The notes: a model not told the origin generated them from the letters alone. A DNA stretch of 64,000 bases from Pedobacter sp. (GCA_008015505.1 SSFR01000014.1:161148-225147), one strand, 5' to 3'. Positions 20,788-31,240 are shown, counted from the stretch's first letter. Numbers and translations are program-made.

Positions 20788-21177
20788 TCACTTTTCATAT
20801 AATTCAATGGGCAAATCGTCTGGATCAAAAATAAAAGTGAATCGTTTATTGGTGGCTTTATCCATTCGAATAGGCTCTGATTGTATCTGTGCTTGATCTA
20901 AGAAGCTCAAAGACTCTTCAAGATTATCCACTTCAAAAGCAATATGTCGTAATCCTGTAGCCTCTGGTCTAGACACACGCTTAGGTGGATTTGGGAATGA
21001 AAAAAGCTCTATCATATATGTTCCATTCAATGCCAAGTCTACTTTATAAGAATCACTATCCGGACGATAGATTTCGCGTAGGATAGAAAACCCCAGAACA
21101 GCAGTATAAAAACACTTCGACTGTTCCAAATCCGAACAAATGATTGCAATATGATGACAACGATTGAATCGTAACAT
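20788..21177 (-). CDS. gloA2: VOC family protein (glyoxalase I-like, YaeR/GloA2-type)
   Basis: NRCHHIAIICSDLEQSKCFYTAVLGF...YMIELFSFPNPPKRVSRPEATGLRHIAFEVDNLEE...FIFDPDDLPIELYEK. Confidence 0.85.
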   Translation of the reverse strand: MLRFNRCHHIAIICSDLEQSKCFYTAVLGFSILREIYRPDSDSYKVDLALNGTYMIELFSFPNPPKRVSRPEATGLRHIAFEVDNLEESLSFLDQAQIQSEPIRMDKATNKRFTFIFDPDDLPIELYEK

Positions 21178-21276
21178 AACGAGATATTTAAGGGCACAAA
21201 AATAAAAATCAGTTCCTCGTAGAAAAACTGCTCACTCCCTAAAAATCTCCCACACTTAACACAACAAATAATTGGA

Positions 21277-21720
21277 ATGTATGATTTATGCATTGTAGTT
21301 TCAGCACAAAATGCGGATAAGCTAATGGTCGCCGCAGGGTCTGTATTTAGATCTACTGATGGGGTGGGCTAATTTTTATGGCCCAGGTAGTAGTCTTGAT
21401 CTCACCACGCCTCATAATATTTACGTCACACATACAGATATTCAATCCATGCATGCTATACAAAATTCAGATGGTAGTACTGACACCTACATCACTACAG
21501 ATGGTGGGGTGACTTATTCCTCCGATTTTTTTTCAGATATAAATAATGTAGATATCCGAAATAAAGGAATTTCATCTGCTGAATTTGATGGTTTTGGACA
21601 AGGCTGGGATCAAGATATCATAGTGATACACAGACGTATAAAAAATCAAATAAATAAAAATCAGTTTCTCGTAATTTTGCCATCAATAGTAGCAACTTAC
21701 TACAAAACAATATTAAACGA
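21277..21720 (+). pseudogene. Relic of a BNR/sortilin-like repeat (exo-glycosidase-type) surface protein, frameshifted
   Basis: Frame 1 (21277-) reads ...VVSAQNADKLMVAAGSVFRSTDGVG*. Frame 2 (21359-) continues NFYGPGSSLDL...YVTHTDIQSMHAIQ...TYITTDGGVTYSSDFF...ISSAEFDGFGQGWDQDIIV. The first frame ends at a BNR-type FRSTDG motif and the second picks up at the same point. Confidence 0.6.
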
Positions 21721-22392
21721 ATGAATGGCAAACTTTACCTCGTCCCTACGCCTATAGGTAATCTGGAAGATATCACCCTACGCGCTATACGCGTTTTGAA
21801 AGAGGTAGATCTAATTTTAGCTGAAGATACACGCACCAGCATAACCCTACTCAAGCATTTTGATATCAGTAAGAAACTACTAGCGCATCATCAACATAAT
21901 GAACACAAAGCCTTAAATGAAATTATCCGCTTCTTAAAAGAAGGTAAAAAAGTTGCTTTGATCAGCGATGCCGGCACCCCAGCTATCTCAGACCCCGGTT
22001 TTTTATTGGTCAGAGAAGTATTAAAAAATCAAATAACAATAGAATGTTTACCCGGAGCCACTGCTTTTGTTCCTGCTTTAGTTAGTTCTGGACTTAGCTG
22101 CGATCGATTCGCATTTGAAGGATTCTTACCCCAAAAAAAGGGACGACAAACACGTTTAAAAGAATTAGTCGAAGAAAAACGAACCATCATCTTTTACGAA
22201 TCTCCACACCGACTACTAAAAACTCTTGAAGAGTTTATTCACTATTTTGGAGCAAATAGGCCCGCCTCTGTATCCAGAGAACTTACCAAACTATTTGAAG
22301 AAACTATTCGTGGTACATTGGCAGAAATAAAGATGCACTTCGAAACACATACTTTAAAAGGAGAATTTGTTATTTGCATCCAAGGAAAATAA
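21721..22392 (+). CDS. rsmI: 16S rRNA (cytidine(1402)-2'-O)-methyltransferase
   Basis: LYLVPTPIGNLEDITLRAIRVLKEVDLILAEDTRTS, ISDAGTPAISDPG, CLPGATAFVPALVSSGL. Confidence 0.96.
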   Translation: MNGKLYLVPTPIGNLEDITLRAIRVLKEVDLILAEDTRTSITLLKHFDISKKLLAHHQHNEHKALNEIIRFLKEGKKVALISDAGTPAISDPGFLLVREVLKNQITIECLPGATAFVPALVSSGLSCDRFAFEGFLPQKKGRQTRLKELVEEKRTIIFYESPHRLLKTLEEFIHYFGANRPASVSRELTKLFEETIRGTLAEIKMHFETHTLKGEFVICIQGK

Positions 22393-22429
22393 ATAAGCTC
22401 AAACACCAAACATATCCGTTATTAAAGGA

Positions 22430-22960
22430 ATGAACATCAAGAAGATAGCCATCGTTGGTCCAGAGTCTACAGGAAAATCTACCCTATCGGCCCAATTAGC
22501 AGCCCATTATAAAACCATTTGGGTTCCTGAATATGCCCGAGAATATTGCGAAAAATTGGCCGAACCTTGTAGCTGGCAAGACGAAATCAATATGTTTAAA
22601 GGGCAGCTAGAGCTAGAAAATCGTTTACTCCCTCAAGCCAATGCCCTTTTGATTTGCGATACCACGTTTATCACAGTTAAAATTTGGAGTGATCATATTT
22701 TCGGCAAATCTCCACAAGAAGTTTTAGACGAATTACCAAAACATCCCTATGACTTCTATCTATTGATGAATATTGATCTACCATGGGAAGACGATCCCTT
22801 ACGAGACTTCCCTAACCAACGTAAACATTTCATGGGAATTTGGCATGCTGAACTAAAAGCGCTACACGCACATTATGCTGTCATTTCAGGCTCAAAACAG
22901 GCCCGCTTCCAAAATGCGGTACAAGCTATCGATCAATTTCTTATCACAAAACCTAACTAA
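22430..22960 (+). CDS. AAA family ATPase, NadR C-terminal-like (ribosylnicotinamide kinase-like)
   Basis: P-loop IAIVGPESTGKSTLSAQLA, WVPEYAREY, DTTFITVKIWSDHIFGKSP, MNIDLPWEDDPLRDFPNQR. Confidence 0.85.
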   Translation: MNIKKIAIVGPESTGKSTLSAQLAAHYKTIWVPEYAREYCEKLAEPCSWQDEINMFKGQLELENRLLPQANALLICDTTFITVKIWSDHIFGKSPQEVLDELPKHPYDFYLLMNIDLPWEDDPLRDFPNQRKHFMGIWHAELKALHAHYAVISGSKQARFQNAVQAIDQFLITKPN

Positions 22961-22973
22961 TGAAGTTAATTAA

Positions 22974-23921
22974 TCACCGAATGACGCGTTTCTTTCCTTG
23001 CCCCCTTATTTTCATCATTCGCTCAGGACAATCTGTATAAATTGCATCCGCACCTAGTTCCAAAGCCAACCGATAATCTTCTTCCGTATTAATACCAAAT
23101 AAAGCTACTTTACTTTTACTCTTAGCCTCCCCCTTTATACACTGCATTGACTTTTTATTCCAAAGACGATGAATATCTACTTCCGTACTCCCCTGCCCGA
23201 GCTGCAGTTTCTCTACCAAAGTCATAGTACGACGCAATTCAAAGCCCACCCAAGGATAGTATATCGATGATCGAACACAGTCGGCATTGAGCATAAGCTG
23301 TAATAAATGCGAGCGGGTCTGGTTTCTGGGTTCAAAAACAATTGCCCGGCTTTCTTTCGTCAGGATAGCTGTATGCTCATCACTTGTTGAGTAAAACAGT
23401 ACACGATCCCACTCATGATTAGCATCTACAACCTCAAACACAGCATCAACTAGTGGCTTTGCCGGTAATGATTTAAGATCGATAATAATAAATAAGTGCT
23501 TAGGAATACACTTAAAAGCCTCTTCTAACGTCGGAATATGTAAATCAATTTGTTGCATATTCCGATAAGGAAAGACCACTTGATCGAGTGTGAACCTATA
23601 GCCTGCATTAAACTGTCTAAGCGCTGAAACACTAAACGAACTAATAACACCTTCTCCATTTGTTCTGATATTCAAATCACTGGGATGATACAATACCGGC
23701 ACACTATCCTTCGATAGCTGTACATCTAACTCAATACCATCTACACCAAGCTCGATGGCCTTTTTGAACGCGTATAACGTGTTTTCTGGCATCTCCAATT
23801 GACCCCCACGATGAGCAATAATCATGGGAAAAACAGCTCCAGATACCCTATAAACGTGTTTTGTACAAGAGTTTATAGCAACAAATCCTACTATTAAACA
23901 AATTAAAAATTTCATCTTCAT
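22974..23921 (-). CDS. Glycerophosphodiester phosphodiesterase family protein (putative lipoprotein)
   Basis: IIAHRGGQLEMPENTLYAFKKAIELGVDGIELDVQLSKDSVPVLYHP; N-terminal INSC lipobox-like. Confidence 0.9.
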   Translation of the reverse strand: MKMKFLICLIVGFVAINSCTKHVYRVSGAVFPMIIAHRGGQLEMPENTLYAFKKAIELGVDGIELDVQLSKDSVPVLYHPSDLNIRTNGEGVISSFSVSALRQFNAGYRFTLDQVVFPYRNMQQIDLHIPTLEEAFKCIPKHLFIIIDLKSLPAKPLVDAVFEVVDANHEWDRVLFYSTSDEHTAILTKESRAIVFEPRNQTRSHLLQLMLNADCVRSSIYYPWVGFELRRTMTLVEKLQLGQGSTEVDIHRLWNKKSMQCIKGEAKSKSKVALFGINTEEDYRLALELGADAIYTDCPERMMKIRGQGKKRVIR

Positions 23922-24133
23922 GCGCCTGATTTATTCCTTTTAGAAAATAAATGAGATGGTTTATTCAAAGAGCTTGTCTACTTTTACCGGCTCATAATAC
24001 TCTAGTACAGCTAGCACTAATCTTCAAAGTGTAGACTGTATCTTGAATTCCAAATTGGCCCAGAGCAGTGGGAGTATATTAATTGAATTTTCACAAAACA
24101 AAATTAGGCCCTTATCGTCTTCTTTTTTCTAAA

Positions 24134-24294
24134 GAGCTTGTCTAAAGTTTATTTTATGAAGCTATTGCCGGTTATTTTTGAGCGAAATAAGACGGATTTT
24201 GGAGCCATAGCAGGGCACTATGGTGAAAAAATTCAACGAAATTGCAGCCAAAAAGAACCAAAAGAGCAAGATAAAATAAACTTTAGACAAGCTC
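24134..24294. repeat. MITE-like/inverted-terminus intergenic repeat, copy 2 (perfect 24-bp inverted termini)
   Basis: gagcttgtctaaagtttattttat (24134-24157) is the exact reverse complement of ataaaataaactttagacaagctc (24271-24294). Homologous to 15358-15552. Confidence 0.85.
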
Positions 24295-24305
24295 AATTCA
24301 ATAAC

Positions 24306-25058
24306 TCATCTGAGCACACCACCTGTTTTATTAAACTCCCAATTCATGCGAGCAATATTTAATATGGAGATATTCTGTGGACACTTGACTTCACATGCTT
24401 CCGTATTACTGCAATGACCAAACCCCTCTATATCCATTTGTCTTACCATATTTAAAACTCTTTTTGTAGCTTCCTTTTTTCCCTGTGGAAGTTTTACCAA
24501 ATGAGCAATTTTGGCAGATGTGAATAAAGCAGCACTTGAATTTTTGCAGGTAGCCACACAAGCTCCGCAACCTATACAAGCTGCCGAATCAAAAGCTGAT
24601 TCTGCTGTCTCATGGGTGATGAGTAGCGTATTCGCTTCGACTGCTTGACCAGTGCTGACAGAAATAAATCCCCCTGATTGTACAATACGATCAAATGCTG
24701 ACCGATCTATTCTCAAATCTCGTTTTATAGGAAAAGCTTTAGCCCGAAAAGGTTCAATATAGATAGTGGCTTCATCTTTAAATTCTCGCATATGCAGTTG
24801 ACAAACCGTTAAGCCGGCTACCGGGCCATGGGCCTGTCCATTAATCATCATGCCACAGGAACCACAAATTCCTTCACGGCAGTCATGATCAAATTCAATT
24901 GGCGTTTCTCCCCTTAAGATTAAACTTTCATTAAGTGTATCCATCATCTCCAAAAACGACATATGAGGATCGATATTTTTTAGTTCATAATCCACTAACT
25001 TTCCCTTGCTCATGGCATTTTTCTGACGCCATACCTTAAGATTTATTTTCATCATCAA
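24306..25058 (-). CDS. sdhB: Succinate dehydrogenase/fumarate reductase iron-sulfur subunit
   Basis: CREGICGSCGMMINGQAHGP (2Fe-2S), CIGCGACVATCKNSSA, CSNTEACEVKCPQNISI. Confidence 0.95.
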   Translation of the reverse strand: MMMKINLKVWRQKNAMSKGKLVDYELKNIDPHMSFLEMMDTLNESLILRGETPIEFDHDCREGICGSCGMMINGQAHGPVAGLTVCQLHMREFKDEATIYIEPFRAKAFPIKRDLRIDRSAFDRIVQSGGFISVSTGQAVEANTLLITHETAESAFDSAACIGCGACVATCKNSSAALFTSAKIAHLVKLPQGKKEATKRVLNMVRQMDIEGFGHCSNTEACEVKCPQNISILNIARMNWEFNKTGGVLR

Positions 25059-25067
25059 CTATATTCG

Positions 25068-26984
25068 TTACCTATATGATCTTACCGAAGGTTTCATGAA
25101 CTCAAATACAAGTGGTTCTTTATGAAGAATGGGTTTGGCATTAACTTTAGACCACTCCCAAGCCGACACATAACAGAATTTTTCATCATTTCTTAAAGCT
25201 TCACCTTCGGAAGTTTGATATTCTTCTCGAAAATGTGCACCGCACGACTCTTCTCGACTTAAAGCATCGTAGCACATTAAATTAGCCATCTCTAGATAGT
25301 CTGCAACCCTAGCGGCTTTCTCTAGTTCCGCGTTTATTTCATTTACAGAACCCGAGACCCTTAAATCTTGATAGAATTCCTCAGTGTATTGTTTTATCTC
25401 TTCGATAGCTTCCATTAATCCCTTGGCAGAACGAGATAAACCGCACTGATGGTAGAGCAATTTTCCCAATTTTTTATGAAAATAATCACTGCTTTTATTA
25501 CCCCTAATATTGATGAGTGTTTTTAATCTATCGGAGACTTCCGTTTCTATCAAAGCAAATTCTGAATTAGAAATGTCTGCTTTTTTGTTTTTTAATTCTC
25601 CTGAAAGATAATTTGCGATTGTGTAGGGAATAATAAAATATCCATCTACTGAAGCCTGTAATAACGAGTTAGCTCCTAAACGATTAGCCCCATGATCTGC
25701 AAAATTGGCTTCTCCAATAGCAAATAAACCTGGTATGGTAGTCATGAGTTCATAATCTACCCATAATCCTCCCATAGAAAAATGAGCGGCCGGAGAAATT
25801 CTCATCGGTTCTTGGTAAGCATCATCATCTGTTATCTTTTTATACATGGAGAATAAATTTCCATATTTCTCTTCGATCTTATGTTTACCCTGTTCTTTAA
25901 TTGCTTTAGAAAAGTCTAAATAAACAGCATTTTTCAATACCCCCACTCCTAATCCAGCATCAATTCTTTCTTTAGCTGCTCTTGAAGAAATATCTCGTGG
26001 AGCAAGATTTCCGAAAGAAGGGTATTTTCTTTCCAGATAATAATCTCTTTCACTTTCTGGAATATCATTAGCAGCCCTACTCTCATTATTAAGCTTAGGT
26101 ACCCAAATTCTACCATCATTACGAAGAGATTCGGACATAAGAGTTAATTTAGACTGATAATCACCTGCTTGAGATAAACAAGTAGGGTGAAATTGTATCC
26201 AACTGGGACAGGCCATAAATGCACCTCGTTTATGAGCTCGCCATATAGCTGAAGCATTACAACCCATTGCTAGGGTGGATAAATAATAAATTTTACCGAA
26301 CCCTCCTGTAGCCATTACTACTGCATCGGCTGCAAAGCGTTCGATTTTCCCATCATCGAGATTACGTACTATGATGCCTTTCGCTTTTCCATCAATCAAC
26401 ACCAAATCCAGCATTTCATGTCGGGCATATAAATTCACTTTTCCCAGACTGACTTGCCTCATCAGCGCTTGATAAGCTCCTAGAAGAAGTTGCTGACCGG
26501 ATTGTCCCCTAGCGTAAAAAGTGCGACTGACTTGTACCCCACCGAAAGAACGATTGCTCAGGTATCCTCCATATTCTCTGGCAAATGGAACACCTTGTGC
26601 AACTGCTTGATCAATAAGATTTAGAGAACATTCTGCTAACCGATAAACATTTGCCTCTCTTGACCTAAAATCACCGCCTTTTATGGTATCATAAAACATA
26701 CGATACACTGAATCCCCATCATTCTGATAATTTTTTGCCGCATTCACACCACCTTGAGCTGCTACAGAGTGAGCTCGCCGGGCAGAATCCTGAAAACAAA
26801 AAGAGGATACATGATAACCCAATTCAGCTAATGAAGCTGCTGCCGAAGACCCCGCCAAACCAGTACCTACAACAATTACTTTCAGCTTTTTGCGATTTGC
26901 AGGATTAATCAGTTTAGCTGCAGCTTTATATTTACTCCACTTTTTTTCCAAAGGCCCTTCAGGTATTTTTGCATCTACCATCAT
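25068..26984 (-). CDS. sdhA: Succinate dehydrogenase/fumarate reductase flavoprotein subunit
   Basis: [77 protein letters not shown]. Confidence 0.96.
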   Translation of the reverse strand: MMVDAKIPEGPLEKKWSKYKAAAKLINPANRKKLKVIVVGTGLAGSSAAASLAELGYHVSSFCFQDSARRAHSVAAQGGVNAAKNYQNDGDSVYRMFYDTIKGGDFRSREANVYRLAECSLNLIDQAVAQGVPFAREYGGYLSNRSFGGVQVSRTFYARGQSGQQLLLGAYQALMRQVSLGKVNLYARHEMLDLVLIDGKAKGIIVRNLDDGKIERFAADAVVMATGGFGKIYYLSTLAMGCNASAIWRAHKRGAFMACPSWIQFHPTCLSQAGDYQSKLTLMSESLRNDGRIWVPKLNNESRAANDIPESERDYYLERKYPSFGNLAPRDISSRAAKERIDAGLGVGVLKNAVYLDFSKAIKEQGKHKIEEKYGNLFSMYKKITDDDAYQEPMRISPAAHFSMGGLWVDYELMTTIPGLFAIGEANFADHGANRLGANSLLQASVDGYFIIPYTIANYLSGELKNKKADISNSEFALIETEVSDRLKTLINIRGNKSSDYFHKKLGKLLYHQCGLSRSAKGLMEAIEEIKQYTEEFYQDLRVSGSVNEINAELEKAARVADYLEMANLMCYDALSREESCGAHFREEYQTSEGEALRNDEKFCYVSAWEWSKVNAKPILHKEPLVFEFMKPSVRSYR

Positions 26985-27664
26985 GGGATAAATTGTTTAA
27001 AGTACACATAAAGAGGAATCATAGAAAATCCTATGGTAATTGTATAACTATAAATCACTCCAAAAGTATTGACATATTTGGCATAGCGAGGATGATACAA
27101 GCCTAAAGTTCTCACTGCGCTTTTAAAACCATGCAATAAATGATAACCTAAAGCTAACATAGATACTACATATATACAGACATACCACCCGGACTCAAAA
27201 GCATTTACTACAATAGTATATAAATCTTTGTGCCCATTTTGGTCATAGGGAAGTGATCCGAATTTATATATATACCAAAAATCTTTAAAATGAATCACTA
27301 AAAATAAAAGCAAAACTGTTCCAAGAAACCACATATTTCTTGAATACCATTTGCTAGCTCTTTTACGATCATCATATGCATACTTAATCGTTGATTTTCT
27401 GTTTTTTATAATAATCCAAAACGCATCTAAAGCATGAGAAAGAAGGACAAAATAAAGTACATAAGAAATAATTTTAATAAAGGTATTTCCAGCAAGTAGC
27501 GCTGAATAGCTGTTATAGTTAATCATGGCCTCTTCTTTAGGCATTAACAGTTGGAGGTTTCCTAATAAATGAATCACCAGAAATAAACAAAGGAATAATC
27601 CTGTCAAAGCCATTAGATTTTTTCTACCTAAGGTGCTTTGTAGAAAAGCTAATTTAGCGGGCAT
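26981..27664 (-). CDS. sdhC: Succinate dehydrogenase cytochrome b subunit
   Basis: Five-TM-type protein, [51 protein letters not shown]; start set at [15 protein letters not shown]. Confidence 0.92.
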   Translation of the reverse strand: MPAKLAFLQSTLGRKNLMALTGLFLCLFLVIHLLGNLQLLMPKEEAMINYNSYSALLAGNTFIKIISYVLYFVLLSHALDAFWIIIKNRKSTIKYAYDDRKRASKWYSRNMWFLGTVLLLFLVIHFKDFWYIYKFGSLPYDQNGHKDLYTIVVNAFESGWYVCIYVVSMLALGYHLLHGFKSAVRTLGLYHPRYAKYVNTFGVIYSYTITIGFSMIPLYVYFKQFIP

Positions 27665-27677
27665 AAGTACAAAAATA

Positions 27678-29153
27678 TTAATATATACCAATAACCTTCC
27701 ACCACAATCCACCTAATCCCATCCAAATAATCATTAAAGCCCCACCAACAATTAAACCTATTACCCACCAATGTTTTATATCGACATACCCGCTTCCAAA
27801 AAAGACAGGTGCCGTACCGTGGGCATAATGAGTAATAGTCCCATATAAAGAACCAGTGAAAGCTAACATTAAAGCTAATAGCATAGAAGGAACCTGCATA
27901 GTAATTCCTATCCCTAATAAGGCCCCATACATGGCCGCAACATGAGCAGTTGCACTAGCAAATAGATAATGGCTCAAAAAATAAGTTAAGACAATAATTG
28001 GAAAAGCTAGAGTCCACGATATTCCTAAAAGTTTTTCCTGAATTAAATGACTAAACCAAGAAATAAATCCTAATTCGTTTAAGGAACCAGCCATCATCAC
28101 TAAAGCAGCAAACCAGACAATAGTATCCCAGGCACCTTTTTCTGCCTTTACATCTTCCCAACTCAGCACCTGGGTTAGTAGTAAAATCGCTAACCCAACA
28201 AAGGCAGCAGTAGTTGCATCAATTTTTAAAAAATCCCCGGTAATCCAAAGTATCAGTAAAATAACGAAAGCTAGAATCATGAACCACTCATCACGACTTA
28301 TTGACCCCATTTCCTTTAATTTTGAAGAGGCCATTCTTGGAGCTTCAGGAGTTTTTTTCAGTTCAGGAGGAAAGATTTTATAAAGTACTAAGGGAATTAA
28401 AATTAAAGATGCAAAGCCCGGTACAATAGCGGCCCAGAACCAAGATACCCAACTTATATTTATACCCATGTCTGCGGCAAATTTTTGACACATGGGATTA
28501 CTGGCAGTGGCGGTTAAAAACATAGCCGAAGTAATCAAATTCATATAATAACTATTTAATGTTAGAAAGGCTCCAACTTTACGATGTGTCTTAGGCTGAT
28601 CTGCCGCAGAGCCCAGGCTCAAAGACATAGCCTTCATTATTGGATAAATAATACCCCCTCCTCTTGCTGTATTAGAAGGAATAGCAGGTGCTAATAGTAA
28701 ATCGGCAACGCCCAGACTATAGGCTAATCCTAAAGAATTTTTCCCAAACAATCTAATAAATAGATAAGCCACTCTACTACCTAATCCTGTTTTTATAAAC
28801 CCCCGTGCAATAAAAAAGCTGATCCCAATCAACCAAATTACTTTATCACCAAAGCCCCTTAAAGCAAGCATGATAGATTTACTGGGATCGCCTGGCGGCG
28901 CCAACACCCCACTTAATGCTACCAAAGCAATAGCTAGGATGCAGAGGGTGCCCATGCTAGCTGCCTTTAAAATAATACCCAGAATTGTCGCTAAAAAAAT
29001 AGCTAATAAATGCCAAGCTTCTTGTTTCACTCCTTCGGGAGGTGGAATAAACCAAATAACTAATCCACTTAGTACAGTAGCGAGCAAAGGAACCACTTGA
29101 ATTTCTTTTGTAGGTATTCTATGTGTAATCGATGTACTTCTCTCTATGCTCAT
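27678..29153 (-). CDS. DASS family anion:sodium/dicarboxylate symporter (SLC13-like)
   Basis: HLLAIFLATILGIILKAASMGTLCILAI, AIPSNTARGGGIIYPIMKAMS, LTATASNPMCQKFA, ATAHVAAMYGALLGIGI...YGTITHYAHGTAPVFFGSGYVDIKHWWVIG. Confidence 0.9.
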   Translation of the reverse strand: MSIERSTSITHRIPTKEIQVVPLLATVLSGLVIWFIPPPEGVKQEAWHLLAIFLATILGIILKAASMGTLCILAIALVALSGVLAPPGDPSKSIMLALRGFGDKVIWLIGISFFIARGFIKTGLGSRVAYLFIRLFGKNSLGLAYSLGVADLLLAPAIPSNTARGGGIIYPIMKAMSLSLGSAADQPKTHRKVGAFLTLNSYYMNLITSAMFLTATASNPMCQKFAADMGINISWVSWFWAAIVPGFASLILIPLVLYKIFPPELKKTPEAPRMASSKLKEMGSISRDEWFMILAFVILLILWITGDFLKIDATTAAFVGLAILLLTQVLSWEDVKAEKGAWDTIVWFAALVMMAGSLNELGFISWFSHLIQEKLLGISWTLAFPIIVLTYFLSHYLFASATAHVAAMYGALLGIGITMQVPSMLLALMLAFTGSLYGTITHYAHGTAPVFFGSGYVDIKHWWVIGLIVGGALMIIWMGLGGLWWKVIGIY

Positions 29154-29400
29154 GCTTATTTTTATTAAAAAAACCTTACAGATCTCATGTCAAGAATCCT
29201 TTTTTGTTCTAAAAATTCAAGAATGCTACAGCTATTCTTCTTTCTTCTCTTGTATCAAAACAATTATATAGTATCTTATCCATATTTGGTAGTGTGTCAC
29301 AAGGATTGATGGAAATTTGTAAAAGTGCGTACATTTTAAGAGCTATGTTTCAAACATAATAAGAACTTAAAACTATCCACTATTTAAACACACTACCGAA

Positions 29401-30534
29401 CTAAAATCTGGATTGAATCTGTAGTATAAAAAGCTGGCTATTATATTGGGTACTTGCTGGAATATCTTTGTCGTACACGTTAATATTTGCTCCAACCTGA
29501 ATACGAAAATTATAGGTTTTTATAAATTCGGCGCTGACCATAGGAGTATAAACTTGCTTGAAATTACCTGCATGTTTAAAATCAGGATCAAAGTATTCGT
29601 ATCTACATGAAAATTCTAAGGACTTCAAATAGTGAGAATTAATTACATATCGCAAATTAGGAAGGATATAGAACCCCCGCATCTGATAACTCATCAAATT
29701 TCCATCACGTTTATTGGTATCAAGACTATAAAATAAAGTATGATTATTGCCTTGTTTAGCCTCGGCTTCAATTTCCAAAAACCACCCTTTATTCAATAAA
29801 ATTATTCCACTTAAATCAATACCGACTGCGTACACCTTATTTCTAAAAGCTTGTCCTACGCCCCCGTTTAAAGCCACTTTAATAGGTAACTTAGTTGGGT
29901 TACTCACTTCCAGCCTGGAAGAGAAATATTTTCCATTATCATTATCCATCACTTGATTGCGGTTATTCCCATTTACTACAGTGACTTCATACTTTAAAGG
30001 ATACCTTCCTTTTATTCCGCCATAAATACTTGCACCAATTTGAAAGCTTTGCCAACCATTATTACCGAAAGCAGTATACTGATTAGAATAGTCCATAGAT
30101 TTTATCATATCAACAGGATACATATCCTCAAGGCCAAACGCGGGTCTAAATTGACCCATCCTAAAATTGACATAAGGGTTTATTTGATAGGTAAAAGAAG
30201 CATTTTCTAAGACCTTATTTTTGGGATCTAATTTAAAATCTGACATATTGAGCAATAAGTTCACGTCCACATGTTCAGAAATTTTAGAGGTTACCTGAAT
30301 TCTAGCTCTTTTAATATCAAAAGTATTATTAACCGATTCTTCATTAATATGATGCAGACCACTAACATCTACCCCATTACTAACACTCATAATGAACCTA
30401 GTTTGAAGTAAACCCTTTATAACAACATTTACCTTATTAGAATCCGTTTGCAAGTTTTCCTGAGCAATAGTCGAAGAGAGATTATAAGACATAAAACAAC
30501 ATAAAACTAGAAAATGTTTCATACCATAAGTCAA
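29401..30534 (-). CDS. OprO/OprP-type (phosphate-selective porin family) outer-membrane porin
   Basis: Signal peptide, FDIKRARIQVTSKISEHVDVNLLLNMSDFKL, YVNFRMGQFRPAFGLEDMYP, beta-rich with terminal F (QIQSRF). Confidence 0.82.
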   Translation of the reverse strand: MTYGMKHFLVLCCFMSYNLSSTIAQENLQTDSNKVNVVIKGLLQTRFIMSVSNGVDVSGLHHINEESVNNTFDIKRARIQVTSKISEHVDVNLLLNMSDFKLDPKNKVLENASFTYQINPYVNFRMGQFRPAFGLEDMYPVDMIKSMDYSNQYTAFGNNGWQSFQIGASIYGGIKGRYPLKYEVTVVNGNNRNQVMDNDNGKYFSSRLEVSNPTKLPIKVALNGGVGQAFRNKVYAVGIDLSGIILLNKGWFLEIEAEAKQGNNHTLFYSLDTNKRDGNLMSYQMRGFYILPNLRYVINSHYLKSLEFSCRYEYFDPDFKHAGNFKQVYTPMVSAEFIKTYNFRIQVGANINVYDKDIPASTQYNSQLFILQIQSRF

Positions 30535-31014
30535 TTTTAACTTTTTTAGACTCTGGAGATATATAGTCCGTCGTCAAAAGGTGCTTGTGAAGTTTAGAGG
30601 TATGTTCCGCTTTTTACTAGATAAAAGTTCAGCTTAGTAATTTATAATAAAGGAATTTTGGCTTTAACTCACCTCTTACCTGACCTTAAAAGTGACAATA
30701 ATCGATGTTCCATGCTGTTTTTGTGTAAACAATTTGCTTATTTGCGCTACAAAACTGTATCTCCTTTAGAAATATTTTCTTTTTACTTAAAAAGAAGTTT
30801 AAAGAAGTTCGATGTAAAAAGTGCAAAAATTGTATCAAAGTGGGTAGTTTCCACCAGCGTTCAAATTCTGATATAAAGCCTTTGCAAGCAGAATTCTTAT
30901 TCGGGGTCTAGTACACGATATATTGTTTATGTTTTTCTATTCAGTAGGAATTCTATTTCATAATTGCTTAAAATCAATATTATAGAGAAGAAAATTAAAT
31001 AAAGCAGAAAATCT

Positions 31015-31057
31015 ACAAAAAACTAAAGGAATCAATTTTCAGCCGTTTCCTTTAGTT
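31015..31057 (-). terminator. Intrinsic terminator downstream of tRNA-Val genes
   Basis: aactaaaggaa (31021-31031) and ttcctttagtt (31047-31057) form an 11-bp perfect stem, followed on the minus strand by a T-tract. Confidence 0.7.
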
Positions 31058-31072
31058 CTTTATTGTATTTGG

Positions 31073-31147
31073 TGGAGGCTACTGGATTCGAACCAGTGAC
31101 CCTCTGCTTGTAAGGCAGATGCTCTGAACCAGCTGAGCTAAGCCTCC
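31073..31147 (-). tRNA. tRNA-Val (anticodon TAC), CCA encoded (31070-31072)
   Basis: Minus strand: GGAGGCTTAGCTCAGCTGGTTCAGAGCATCTGCCTTACAAGCAGAGGGTCACTGGTTCGAATCCAGTAGCCTCCA+CCA; loop CTTACAA gives anticodon TAC. Confidence 0.95.
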
Positions 31148-31240
31148 ATAAACTTCTTCAAATGCGCCCACAAAATAGCGCATCGAGACAAATGGAAAAT
31201 AAAAATCCCACGAGAGCAATACTCAAATGGGATTAATTAG

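Noticed and set aside
24138-24362. 74-aa ORF in the MITE-like repeat (MSKVYFMKLLPVIFERNK...), with a similar peptide in the copy at 15287-15469
   Set aside because: The similarity is explained by the DNA repeat itself, the frames diverge quickly, and differences are not biased toward synonymous sites.
30658-30876. 72-aa ORF in the gap between the porin gene and tRNAs
   Set aside because: No ribosome-binding context or recognisable motifs; likely random in AT-rich intergenic DNA.
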